From Syntrophobacterales bacterium (lineage in GTDB: Bacteria; Desulfobacterota; Syntrophia; Syntrophales; JAAYKM01), in NCBI GenBank assembly GCA_031285215.1, contig JAITWQ010000135.1, forward strand, positions 1-7,560: DNA of 7,560 bases, given 5' to 3'. The translations under genes and the position numbers were made by a program. Shown in pieces: positions 1 to 5,935 of this stretch; positions within the stretch are counted from its first letter, which is position 1; each line of letters opens with the position of its first letter. The notes beneath the pieces are model-generated. The model was not told where the DNA came from. It did not search any database and saw nothing but the letters and a program-made list of their open reading frames with translations.

Positions 1-674
1 CCTGCAAAGAAAAAACCGTAATATCGGGATCATCTTTGCAGGTAAAATATCCCCAGGGAGCGGAAAAACAACTGATCTACGCGGCGACGCAGCGTTGCGT
101 TCCCGCCGGGAAATTACCCATGGCCGTGGGATGCGTGGTGCAAAATGTGGGCACGGCAAAAGCCGTTTATGATGCCGTTGCGGCGCAAAAACCATTGATG
201 GAACGTGTGGTGACCGTAACAGGCGCTGTAAAAAACCCTAAAAATCTTCTCGTTCCTATCGGAACAGCTTTCAGAGATGTAATTGATTATTGCGGCGGAT
301 TCTCAGAGGAACCCGGTAAAGTGATCATGGGAGGCCCCATGATGGGAATAGCGCAGTTTACCCTTGATGTTCCCGTAGTTAAAGGGACATCCGGTATTGT
401 CGTTCTTGGGCGTCATGAAGTGGTGAATGAGAAACCCAGTGAATGTATCAGCTGTGCCCGATGCGTTGATGTTTGTCCCATGAATCTTATGCCCGTTCTT
501 CTTGCCCGTTATGCGGAAAATGGCCGTTGGGATGCAGCGAAAGAGGCTGGTATCATGAATTGCATGGAATGCGGATCGTGTGCCTTTGTGTGTACTGCCG
601 ATCGAAACCGGATGCAGTTAATACGATACGGTAAATTCATGGTCCAGGAATTGGAAAAGGCGGAGAAAAAGTAA
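1..674 (+). CDS. rnfC: RnfC, C-terminal half (partial, cut by window start)
   Basis: RnfC is the peripheral cytoplasmic subunit of the Rnf complex that exchanges electrons with NAD(H). The reading frame is open from base 3 with no stop, so the gene begins outside the window and the in-frame TTG at 36 is not its start. Visible parts, in order, are the RnfC core signature KYPQGAEKQLIY (near 45-80), an SLBB-like stretch (VKNPKNLLVPIGT, near 228-266), the GGPMMG motif (330-347) and two C-terminal 4Fe-4S motifs. The first is CxxCxxCxxxCP (444-476). The second is CxxCxxCxxxC (561-593) and is followed by Thr instead of the usual Pro. The protein ends about 26 residues after the last cysteine, so it is the compact type without the long tail of enterobacterial RnfC. 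The NADH/FMN-binding N-terminal part is not in the window. The stop is 1 nt before rnfD. Confidence 0.96.
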   Translation, partial: CKEKTVISGSSLQVKYPQGAEKQLIYAATQRCVPAGKLPMAVGCVVQNVGTAKAVYDAVAAQKPLMERVVTVTGAVKNPKNLLVPIGTAFRDVIDYCGGFSEEPGKVIMGGPMMGIAQFTLDVPVVKGTSGIVVLGRHEVVNEKPSECISCARCVDVCPMNLMPVLLARYAENGRWDAAKEAGIMNCMECGSCAFVCTADRNRMQLIRYGKFMVQELEKAEKK

Positions 675-675
675 A

Positions 676-1707
676 ATGGCGGATATAAAAGCGGATGCAG
701 CCCCGCGGCTTATAGTTAGCGCTGCTCCTCATTTAAAAACGAGCGATTCGGTCGAAAAAGTAATGTACTCGGTGGTCATTGCCATGTTGCCTGCTTTGGC
801 CGGGGCGGTATATTATTTTGGCTGGCGCGCCCTTTGGGTGACGGCAATTGCAGTTGTAACGGCGGTTTTAACGGAAGCGGCAGTGCAGAAATTTCGCAAA
901 GTGCGCATTACGGCGTTAGACGGCAGTGCCGTTGTTGTCGGAATGCTTTTAGCGTTTAACCTTCCTCCCAGCGTCCCCTGGTGGATGCCGGTGGCGGGAA
1001 CCTTTTTTGCGGTTGCCATCGGGAAGCACGCTTTTGGCGGGCTTGGCATGAATCCCATGAATCCGGCGCTCTTGGGACGGGCATTTCTTATGGCGTCGTG
1101 GCCCGTCTATATGACAACAGGCTGGAGCGTTCCCCAGGCGGGAACGGCAGAGGGCGTCGTGGCCGTGACAGGGGCAACTCCCCTGGCGACGGTTAAGGCT
1201 GCCATGGCGGATTTGGCGGCAGGCGTCAATGTGGAGCAATCGCGGCTCATAATTGACTCGGTAAACACCACAGAAACCTATCTCTCTTTATTCTTTGGAA
1301 GTATTGGGGGATGTATCGGTGAAACATCGGTATTGCTGCTTTTGATTGGCGCGGCGTATCTGTTTTATAAACAATATATAAACTATCGTATTCCTCTGTC
1401 CTTTATCGGAACTGTGGCTGTATTGGCTTGGGTATTCGGCGGAGAGGGATACTTTACGGGAGATTTCCTCTTCCATGTTTTGACAGGCGGCCTGGTTATT
1501 GGCGCGTTTTTTATGGCGACAGATATGGTGACATGTCCGTCCACGCCATGGGGTCAGTTGGTTTTTGGTATGGGGTGTGGTCTTTTGACAGTTTTCATCC
1601 GGTTGGTTGGGGGGTATCCTGAAGGCGTGTGTTATTCCATCCTTTTGATGAACCTGGCTACGCCTTTTTTAGACCGATATACGAAACCGAAAATATTTGG
1701 AGCGTAA
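676..1707 (+). CDS. rnfD: RnfD, membrane subunit with covalent FMN site
   Basis: RnfD is an integral membrane subunit (NqrB/RnfD family) that carries a covalently bound FMN and helps form the ion path. The 343-residue length is usual for the family. It starts with APHLKTSDSVEKVMYSVVIA, the typical RnfD opening, followed by about ten hydrophobic segments (roughly 27-48, 52-70, 78-97, 102-118, 130-148, 206-230, 240-256, 264-282, 294-310 and 315-332). The conserved GGLGMNPMNPALLGRAF is at residues 121-137. The flavinylation motif is TGATPLA at 165-171, with Thr168 the predicted FMN attachment residue by homology; it lies in a long loop expected outside the cytoplasm. The Asp that usually sits three residues before the Ser/Thr of this motif is Val162 here. 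The ATG lies 1 nt after the rnfC stop, with a purine-rich GGAG about 10 nt upstream inside rnfC, which suggests translational coupling. Confidence 0.97.
   Translation: MADIKADAAPRLIVSAAPHLKTSDSVEKVMYSVVIAMLPALAGAVYYFGWRALWVTAIAVVTAVLTEAAVQKFRKVRITALDGSAVVVGMLLAFNLPPSVPWWMPVAGTFFAVAIGKHAFGGLGMNPMNPALLGRAFLMASWPVYMTTGWSVPQAGTAEGVVAVTGATPLATVKAAMADLAAGVNVEQSRLIIDSVNTTETYLSLFFGSIGGCIGETSVLLLLIGAAYLFYKQYINYRIPLSFIGTVAVLAWVFGGEGYFTGDFLFHVLTGGLVIGAFFMATDMVTCPSTPWGQLVFGMGCGLLTVFIRLVGGYPEGVCYSILLMNLATPFLDRYTKPKIFGA
1699..1702 (+). promoter_or_regulatory. Ribosome binding site for rnfG inside the end of rnfD
   Basis: GGAG lies in the last codons of rnfD, 8 nt before the GTG at 1711. It supports GTG as the rnfG start and implies that ribosomes finishing rnfD cover the rnfG initiation site. 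Confidence 0.7.
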
Positions 1708-1710
1708 AAC

Positions 1711-2289
1711 GTGTTAAATATTGCAAAGATGGGACTTGTTTTGGGAGCGTTTTGTGTCGCGGCTGCTCTTGCTCTGGGCGGCACCTATGAAATGACGAAA
1801 GATAAGATTGCCATTCAGAGAGAAAACGTTATGAAAGAGGCCCTTAGCGGCGTTCTGCCCGAGGCCAAAAAGATTATTGACGATACCATTGACGGGAAAA
1901 CGTATTATAAGGGTTATGCGACGGAAGATGCAACGGGTGAACCCATCGGGTACGCCATCATAGCGGAGGGGGTTGGCTATTCCAGCACGATTCGCACCTT
2001 GGTGGGATTAACTCCCGAAGGCATCATCAACAAGATGAACATTATCTATCAGCTGGAAACGCCCGGACTGGGAACAAAAGCCGTGGAAATCAGATATGGC
2101 GAGGAAGATCCCTGGTTCCAGCGGCAATTTTTAAATTTACCCGGAGATTCTGTTGCCGTGGATAAGGATGGCGGCCAGATTGTGAGTATCTCAGGATCAA
2201 CGATTACGGCACGCGCCATTGCCTCTTCCATCAAGCGGGAAACGGAGTGGCTGAAAGCACAGGGCGTTATTAAGCCAGGCACAAAATAA
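1711..2289 (+). CDS. rnfG: RnfG, FMN-binding subunit anchored in the membrane
   Basis: RnfG is a single-pass membrane protein whose large domain lies outside the cytoplasm and carries a covalent FMN (FMN_bind family, related to NqrC). The 192-residue protein has one N-terminal membrane segment (about 7-24). The FMN_bind core follows: GVGYSSTIRTLVGL (87-100), TPEGIINKMNII (101-112) and ETPGLGTKAVE (116-126). The flavinylation site is SGSTIT at 161-166, with Thr164 the predicted attachment residue. The family motif is normally SGAT, usually preceded by an Asp; here Ala is Ser163 and the Asp position is Val158. The start is GTG, set by GGAG 8 nt upstream. The gene follows rnfD by 3 nt and precedes rnfE by 11 nt. 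Its FMN is expected to be added by the apbE product encoded downstream. Confidence 0.95.
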   Translation: MLNIAKMGLVLGAFCVAAALALGGTYEMTKDKIAIQRENVMKEALSGVLPEAKKIIDDTIDGKTYYKGYATEDATGEPIGYAIIAEGVGYSSTIRTLVGLTPEGIINKMNIIYQLETPGLGTKAVEIRYGEEDPWFQRQFLNLPGDSVAVDKDGGQIVSISGSTITARAIASSIKRETEWLKAQGVIKPGTK

Positions 2290-2300
2290 AAGGAAAAAAT

Positions 2301-2933
2301 ATGCAAAGGACACTTGTTCAGGAAGTTACCAAGGGCATTACAATAGAGAATCCCGTATTTCGCCTTCTTTTGGGCTTATGCCCCTCTTTGGCAGTAACGA
2401 CCTCTTTGATCAACGGCTTGGGTATGGGAGTAGCGGCGACTTTTGTCTTGATTTGTTCCAATGGGATGCTTTCTCTGATCAGAGGAATTATTCCCCCCAA
2501 AATTCGCATCCCCATTTATATTATTGTGATTGCCACATTTGTTTCCATTATGGAAATGATGATGGAGGTATATACGCCGGCTCTCCATAAGGCTTTGGGA
2601 ATATTTGTTCCCCTGATCGCCGTTAATTGCATCATCTTTGCGAGAGCGGAAATCTTTGCCGGCAAGAACGGCGTGGGACGTTCCATGCTGGACGGCCTGG
2701 GGGCGGGTTTGGGATTTACTTTGAGCTTAGCCATTTTAGCGGGAATACGTGAAATTTTGGGCGATGGGAAATTACTGGGTTATCCCGTCATGGGACAATC
2801 CTATGAGCCGATTTTACTGATGATATTACCGGCCGGCGGTTTCTTTATTCTTGGCTTTCTGGTCGCGGCCTTGAAACTATATGATCTTCGTGCTGAGGCA
2901 AAGAAAAGTGTTCTTCTTGCCTCTAATCCGTAA
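2301..2933 (+). CDS. rnfE: RnfE, integral membrane subunit
   Basis: RnfE belongs to the NqrD/RnfE family and forms, with RnfA, the inverted-topology pair at the centre of the ion-translocating membrane core. The 210-residue protein has about six hydrophobic segments. It shows the family signatures NPVFRLLLGLCPSLAVTTS (17-35), TPALHKALGIFVPLIAVNC (92-110), AEIFA near 116-120 and AGIRE at 147-151. Cys27 and Cys110 match the cysteines that, with two from RnfA, hold an intramembrane 2Fe-2S centre in known Rnf/Nqr structures. The ATG start has AGGA 6 nt upstream (2291-2294). The gene sits 11 nt after rnfG and 18 nt before rnfA. Confidence 0.97.
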   Translation: MQRTLVQEVTKGITIENPVFRLLLGLCPSLAVTTSLINGLGMGVAATFVLICSNGMLSLIRGIIPPKIRIPIYIIVIATFVSIMEMMMEVYTPALHKALGIFVPLIAVNCIIFARAEIFAGKNGVGRSMLDGLGAGLGFTLSLAILAGIREILGDGKLLGYPVMGQSYEPILLMILPAGGFFILGFLVAALKLYDLRAEAKKSVLLASNP

Positions 2934-2940
2934 CAAAAAA

Positions 2941-2944
2941 GGGG
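2941..2944 (+). promoter_or_regulatory. Probable ribosome binding site for rnfA
   Basis: GGGG follows an A-run, 7 nt before the GTG at 2952. It is an imperfect Shine-Dalgarno match but is the only one in the 18-nt gap after rnfE, and it supports the GTG start that gives the typical RnfA N-terminus. Confidence 0.5.
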
Positions 2945-2951
2945 TATATCC

Positions 2952-3602
2952 GTGGAAATAAAAGTACTTTTTATGATCATTATTTATTCCGTCCTGATTC
3001 AGAATTTTGTTCTGTCCAGGTTCCTTGGTTTATGTCCTTTCTTTGGCTGCTCCCAAAGGATCAGCTCCGCCATTGGTATGGGATGTGCCATTACTTTTGT
3101 TATGGCCCTGGCTTCCGCCATAACTTGGATCGTATATACGTATCTGCTGGATCCCGCGACAAGTATTGTTGGCTTTTTTACCGAAGGGAACGGAGCGCCG
3201 GACCTGAGATTCCTGCGCACGATTTCTTTTATTTTGGTCATTGCCGTCCTTGTCCAGTTCATCGAAATGTTTCTGCAGAAAAAAGTTCCCTCTCTGTATC
3301 GCGCCCTGGGGATTTTTCTTCCCCTGATGGCGACAAACTGTGCCATTCTTGGTGTAGCCGTACTTAATGTTGAAGGTTTCACCGCCATAGGAATTCATAC
3401 AAAGCTGACCTTTATTCAGAGTGTTACTCAAGGCGTCGCCGGCGGAGCCGGTTTTCTTCTGATTTTGATTTTGATGGCGGGCTTGCGTGAAAAAATGGAG
3501 TTGGTAACGATTCCCGAATCAATGAAGGGGGTTCCCATTGCCTGTGTTACGGGAGGATTAATGGCCCTTGCTTTTATGGGATTTTCGGGACTTTCTTTTT
3601 GA
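2952..3602 (+). CDS. rnfA: RnfA, integral membrane subunit
   Basis: RnfA (NqrE/RnfA family) is homologous to RnfE and pairs with it in the membrane core. Family signatures are clear: QNFVLSRFLGLCPFFGCS (17-34), ASAITWIVYTYLL (54-66), LRTISFILVIAVLVQFIEMF (88-107), YRALGIFLPLMATNCAILGVA (116-136) and AGLRE (176-180). Cys28 and Cys130 are the predicted ligands of the intramembrane Fe-S centre shared with RnfE. At 216 residues it is longer than the roughly 190-residue enterobacterial RsxA. The extra length sits in two loops, residues about 67-85 (rich in Gly, Pro and acidic residues) and about 139-152. The start is GTG; this gives the usual short stretch before the first membrane helix. The rnfB gene follows after 38 nt. 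Confidence 0.96.
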   Translation: MEIKVLFMIIIYSVLIQNFVLSRFLGLCPFFGCSQRISSAIGMGCAITFVMALASAITWIVYTYLLDPATSIVGFFTEGNGAPDLRFLRTISFILVIAVLVQFIEMFLQKKVPSLYRALGIFLPLMATNCAILGVAVLNVEGFTAIGIHTKLTFIQSVTQGVAGGAGFLLILILMAGLREKMELVTIPESMKGVPIACVTGGLMALAFMGFSGLSF

Positions 3603-3640
3603 AATAGATTTTTAGAGATCAAGAATAGGATTTCAATTAT

Positions 3641-4636
3641 ATGATTACCGTTGTTTCGTCCGTCATTATTTTAGGTATCTTTGGCGTCCTTTTTGGGGCG
3701 TGTCTGGCCTACCTTTCCGTAGTTTTTGCGGTACAAGTTGATCCGAGAATTGAAAAGATTACGGAAATTTTACCGGGAGCGAATTGCGGCGGCTGCGGCG
3801 CTCCAGGCTGCTTTTCCTTTGCGGAAGGTGTTGTGAGCGGCGCCTTAACCCCTACCAGCTGCGCCCCGGGCGGCAAAGAGGTCGCCGCGAAAATAAGCGC
3901 GATCCTCGGCTGCGAAGTGGGAGAAATGATACCCATGGTTGCTGTCGCAAACTGCCAGGGCGGAAATCAGGAGGCAAGGCAGAAGTTTGAGTATATGGGT
4001 GTGGAAGATTGCCGTGCCGCCCTTCTTCTGTCCGGCGGTCATAAAGCCTGCGGGTATGGGTGTTTGGGATTTGGGAATTGTGTTGCGGTTTGTCAGTTTC
4101 ACGCCATTATGATGAACGATAACGGATTGCCCGTTGTCAATCCCCATCTTTGTACGGGATGCGGATTGTGTGTGGGGGCCTGTCCCCGTCATGTAATCAG
4201 TCTGATCAGCAAGGATCAGAAAATCTATGTCGGATGTGTAAACCCCGAAAAGGGTAAATCGGTAAAGGCTGTTTGTACTGTTGGCTGCCTTGGTTGCGGC
4301 GTTTGCGCCAACAAGAACAACAACCCTTCGGGAGATATTGTCATGGAAAAAGGATTGCCCATAATTACTTATGAAAGCAATCTGCGCGTTCTTCCCGGCG
4401 CAGCCCGCTGTCCTTCCAAGGCCTATGTCATTAACGTTAAATATCCGGCGGTAGAATATGACGGAACAATGTGCGACGGGTGTGAAGATAAGGCCAAACC
4501 CCTTTGTGTAAAGATATGCCCGGTAAAAGAATGTCTTGTCTATGATGGTGAAAATAAAAAAGCGGTCTATGACAGCAGTTTCTGTGTCGGTTGTAAGCTG
4601 TGTTTGGAGGAATGCCCGGTAAAGGCGTTTAAATAA
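3641..4636 (+). CDS. rnfB: RnfB, long multi-cluster ferredoxin-like subunit
   Basis: RnfB is the ferredoxin-interacting subunit, with one N-terminal membrane helix (about 5-30) and a cytoplasmic Fe-S chain. The 331 residues contain 31 cysteines, far more than the roughly 190-residue enterobacterial RsxB and similar in length to clostridial RnfB. The N-terminal cluster is C49/C52/C57/C74 within the GANCGGCGAPGC motif. A first two-cluster ferredoxin module follows (C137, C141, C147, C151 and C171, C174, C177, C181). A second module keeps C216, C219, C222 and C257, enough for one cluster only: the usual fourth Cys of motif I is Asn226 and the first three of motif II are absent. The last module has C278, C281, C289, C293 and C315, C318, C321, C325. 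My count is six 4Fe-4S clusters. The ATG has AGGA 10 nt upstream (3627-3630). The gene belongs to the rnf operon. Confidence 0.96.
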   Translation: MITVVSSVIILGIFGVLFGACLAYLSVVFAVQVDPRIEKITEILPGANCGGCGAPGCFSFAEGVVSGALTPTSCAPGGKEVAAKISAILGCEVGEMIPMVAVANCQGGNQEARQKFEYMGVEDCRAALLLSGGHKACGYGCLGFGNCVAVCQFHAIMMNDNGLPVVNPHLCTGCGLCVGACPRHVISLISKDQKIYVGCVNPEKGKSVKAVCTVGCLGCGVCANKNNNPSGDIVMEKGLPIITYESNLRVLPGAARCPSKAYVINVKYPAVEYDGTMCDGCEDKAKPLCVKICPVKECLVYDGENKKAVYDSSFCVGCKLCLEECPVKAFK

Positions 4637-4655
4637 TCTAATATTTTCAAGTTAT

Positions 4656-4660
4656 GAGGA
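4656..4660 (+). promoter_or_regulatory. Ribosome binding site that decides the apbE start
   Basis: GAGGA is the best Shine-Dalgarno match between rnfB and apbE. It is 1 nt from an in-frame GTG (4662), 7 nt from ATG 4668 and 13 nt from ATG 4674. The normal spacing selects ATG 4668. Confidence 0.75.
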
Positions 4661-4667
4661 AGTGACT

Positions 4668-5756
4668 ATGGTCATGAAAAAACAGTTTAATCGTCGGGAT
4701 TTCTTAAAATATTCTCTTTCTTTTGCCGCAGGCGGAGCAACAGTTGCCATATTGAATCCCTATTTGAAAATCGGCGATCGCATTGTGCATCTTCTGAATC
4801 CGGGTTTGGAAAAGCCATTTAAGAAAGCTTTTCTTTCCATGGGTACCTATGTTGATATTGCCATTTACGATCAGAATCTGAAAAATGATGCTGCCCATAT
4901 TTTGGCGAAGGCGGAAGAAGAAATTCTTGCCATTGATCGCCTGATGAGCAGCTTTAGCAAGTCCAGCGATCTGGCCAAGATTAATCTTGCGTCTGGAAAT
5001 GACCATGCCATCGTTGATGGCCGCCTTTGCGAGGTGTTTCAAGGGGCAAAGGAAATCAGCCAGGCAACGGGAGGTGTTTTCGATCCGACCATCCTGCCTC
5101 TGTTGAAACTCTATGGCCTCAGGGATAATCACCCTGTAATGCCTGACAGAAAAGCACTGGAAACAACTCTGGCGCTAATTGATTATCGCCAGATCAGTAT
5201 TGATCGTGATACGAGGCGCATTGGATTAACAAAAAGAGGCGCGGCGGCTGATCTCGGCGCCATTGCCAAAGGTTACGCTGTTGACCGGGCTGTTGCGGCG
5301 TTGAGGGAGCATGGCGTTGAGAAGGCCGTTGTCAATGCCGGCGGTGAAATTTATGCTTTGGGTACTCCGAAAAATCAGGAAGGATGGGAAATTGGCATTC
5401 AACATCCCACCCAACCGCAAAAGTTAGCGGGAAGAATTGTTGTCGCAGACAAGGCCGTTTCCACATCGGGTAATTATGAATGGCGGGTACAAAATCAGGA
5501 TACAGACAAAAAGTTTGGCCATCTGATTGATGCCTCGACGGGAGAGATGGCGGAACCCATGTTGAGCGCCACAATTGTTGCCAATTCCACCATGATGGCC
5601 GATGCCTTATCAACGGCTGTGTTTCTTATGGGACACAAAGGGGCGGAAAAATTTATTGCTTCCCAAAAAGATGTTGGCGGCGCGTTAATTCTACCCCGGG
5701 GAAAGGCAGACATTGACGTCATACAAACAGGCGCTTTTCCACGCATTTTAACCTGA
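4668..5756 (+). CDS. apbE: ApbE-family FAD:protein FMN transferase, Tat-targeted
   Basis: The family transfers FMN from FAD onto Thr residues of exported or membrane flavoproteins; here the natural substrates are RnfD and RnfG of the same operon. From ATG 4668 the protein has 362 residues. It begins with a twin-arginine signal, NRRDFLK (8-14), followed by a weakly hydrophobic Ala/Gly-rich stretch to about residue 32. No lipobox cysteine follows, unlike the many ApbE proteins that are lipoproteins. Family motifs in order are SMGTYVDIAIYD (57-68), IDRLMSSFSKSSDLAKIN (89-106), ATGGVFDPT (133-141), DLGAIAKGYAVDRA (195-208), VVNAGGEIYALG (221-232), STSGNYEW (265-272), HLIDASTG (285-292) and a final ADALSTAVFLMG (311-322). 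Asp312 and Thr316 match the metal-binding pair of the family. The gene lies 31 nt after rnfB, within the operon, and a terminator follows. Confidence 0.95.
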   Translation: MVMKKQFNRRDFLKYSLSFAAGGATVAILNPYLKIGDRIVHLLNPGLEKPFKKAFLSMGTYVDIAIYDQNLKNDAAHILAKAEEEILAIDRLMSSFSKSSDLAKINLASGNDHAIVDGRLCEVFQGAKEISQATGGVFDPTILPLLKLYGLRDNHPVMPDRKALETTLALIDYRQISIDRDTRRIGLTKRGAAADLGAIAKGYAVDRAVAALREHGVEKAVVNAGGEIYALGTPKNQEGWEIGIQHPTQPQKLAGRIVVADKAVSTSGNYEWRVQNQDTDKKFGHLIDASTGEMAEPMLSATIVANSTMMADALSTAVFLMGHKGAEKFIASQKDVGGALILPRGKADIDVIQTGAFPRILT

Positions 5757-5764
5757 AAAAGCGC
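5731..5764 (+). other. Inverted repeat spanning the apbE stop codon
   Basis: GCGCTTTT (5731-5738) and AAAAGCGC (5757-5764) are perfectly complementary across an 18-nt loop that contains the apbE stop. A further G-T and A-T pair extend the stem outward. There is no clean T-run after it, so it could stabilise the transcript end rather than terminate. It may also be chance in an A/T-rich stretch. Confidence 0.35.
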
Positions 5765-5797
5765 TTTCCAAAAATTTTGTTACCTAAAACTGAGAGA

Positions 5798-5823
5798 GGG
5801 GGAACATTTTGTTTCCCCTTTTT
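5798..5823 (+). terminator. Rho-independent terminator of the rnf-apbE operon
   Basis: GGGGAA pairs with TTCCCC, with an outer G-T wobble, an inner C-G pair beside one bulged T and an ATTTT loop. A run of five T (5819-5823) overlaps the 3' arm end. It lies 41 nt after the apbE stop. The T-run is only on the + strand side, so it serves the rnf operon and not the convergent gene. Confidence 0.75.
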
Positions 5824-5827
5824 ACGT

Positions 5828-5846
5828 TTGCGGGTTTGACCCGCAA
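5828..5846. repeat. Perfect 8-bp inverted repeat between convergent genes
   Basis: TTGCGGGT and ACCCGCAA flank a 3-nt loop (TTG). The hairpin would form on either strand. Neither side has a T-run, so it is not a classic terminator. It is followed by three GCAAA copies (5851-5868). It could support termination of the - strand gene that ends at 5936, or act as a protein-binding palindrome. Confidence 0.5.
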
Positions 5847-5935
5847 TCTCGCAAAAAGCAAACCGCAAAATACCAGAAGAAGCCTACAATGACGCAACAT
5901 TTGCCAAATTTAAATATCATTGCGCAACAAGCACA

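Noticed and set aside
36..38. TTG as the start of RnfC
   Set aside because: The same frame is open upstream to base 3 and the sequence after TTG is the middle of RnfC, so the gene simply enters from outside the window.
3030..3431. Long antisense open frames over rnfA (133 and 129 codons)
   Set aside because: They lie fully opposite a clear RnfA gene, have no ribosome site or family resemblance, and look like by-products of its codon use.
3599..3626. Possible internal promoter before rnfB (TTGAAA, 16 nt, AAGAAT)
   Set aside because: Transcription would start only a few nt before the rnfB ATG and would lose its ribosome site; the match is more likely chance in A/T-rich sequence.
4662..4664. 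GTG as the apbE start
   Set aside because: It is only 1 nt from the GAGGA ribosome site; ATG 4668 has normal spacing and keeps the whole Tat signal.
4704..5132. Antisense open frame of 142 codons over apbE
   Set aside because: The + strand encodes unmistakable ApbE motifs throughout; the antisense product resembles nothing I know.
5851..5868. GCAAA short repeats as a CRISPR or iteron array
   Set aside because: Only three copies of five bases with 2-nt spacing or less; too short for an array, and no associated genes.
5892..5931. CGCAACA direct repeat (5892-5898 and 5925-5931)
   Set aside because: Two 7-base copies 33 nt apart can occur by chance, with no symmetry or link to a promoter.
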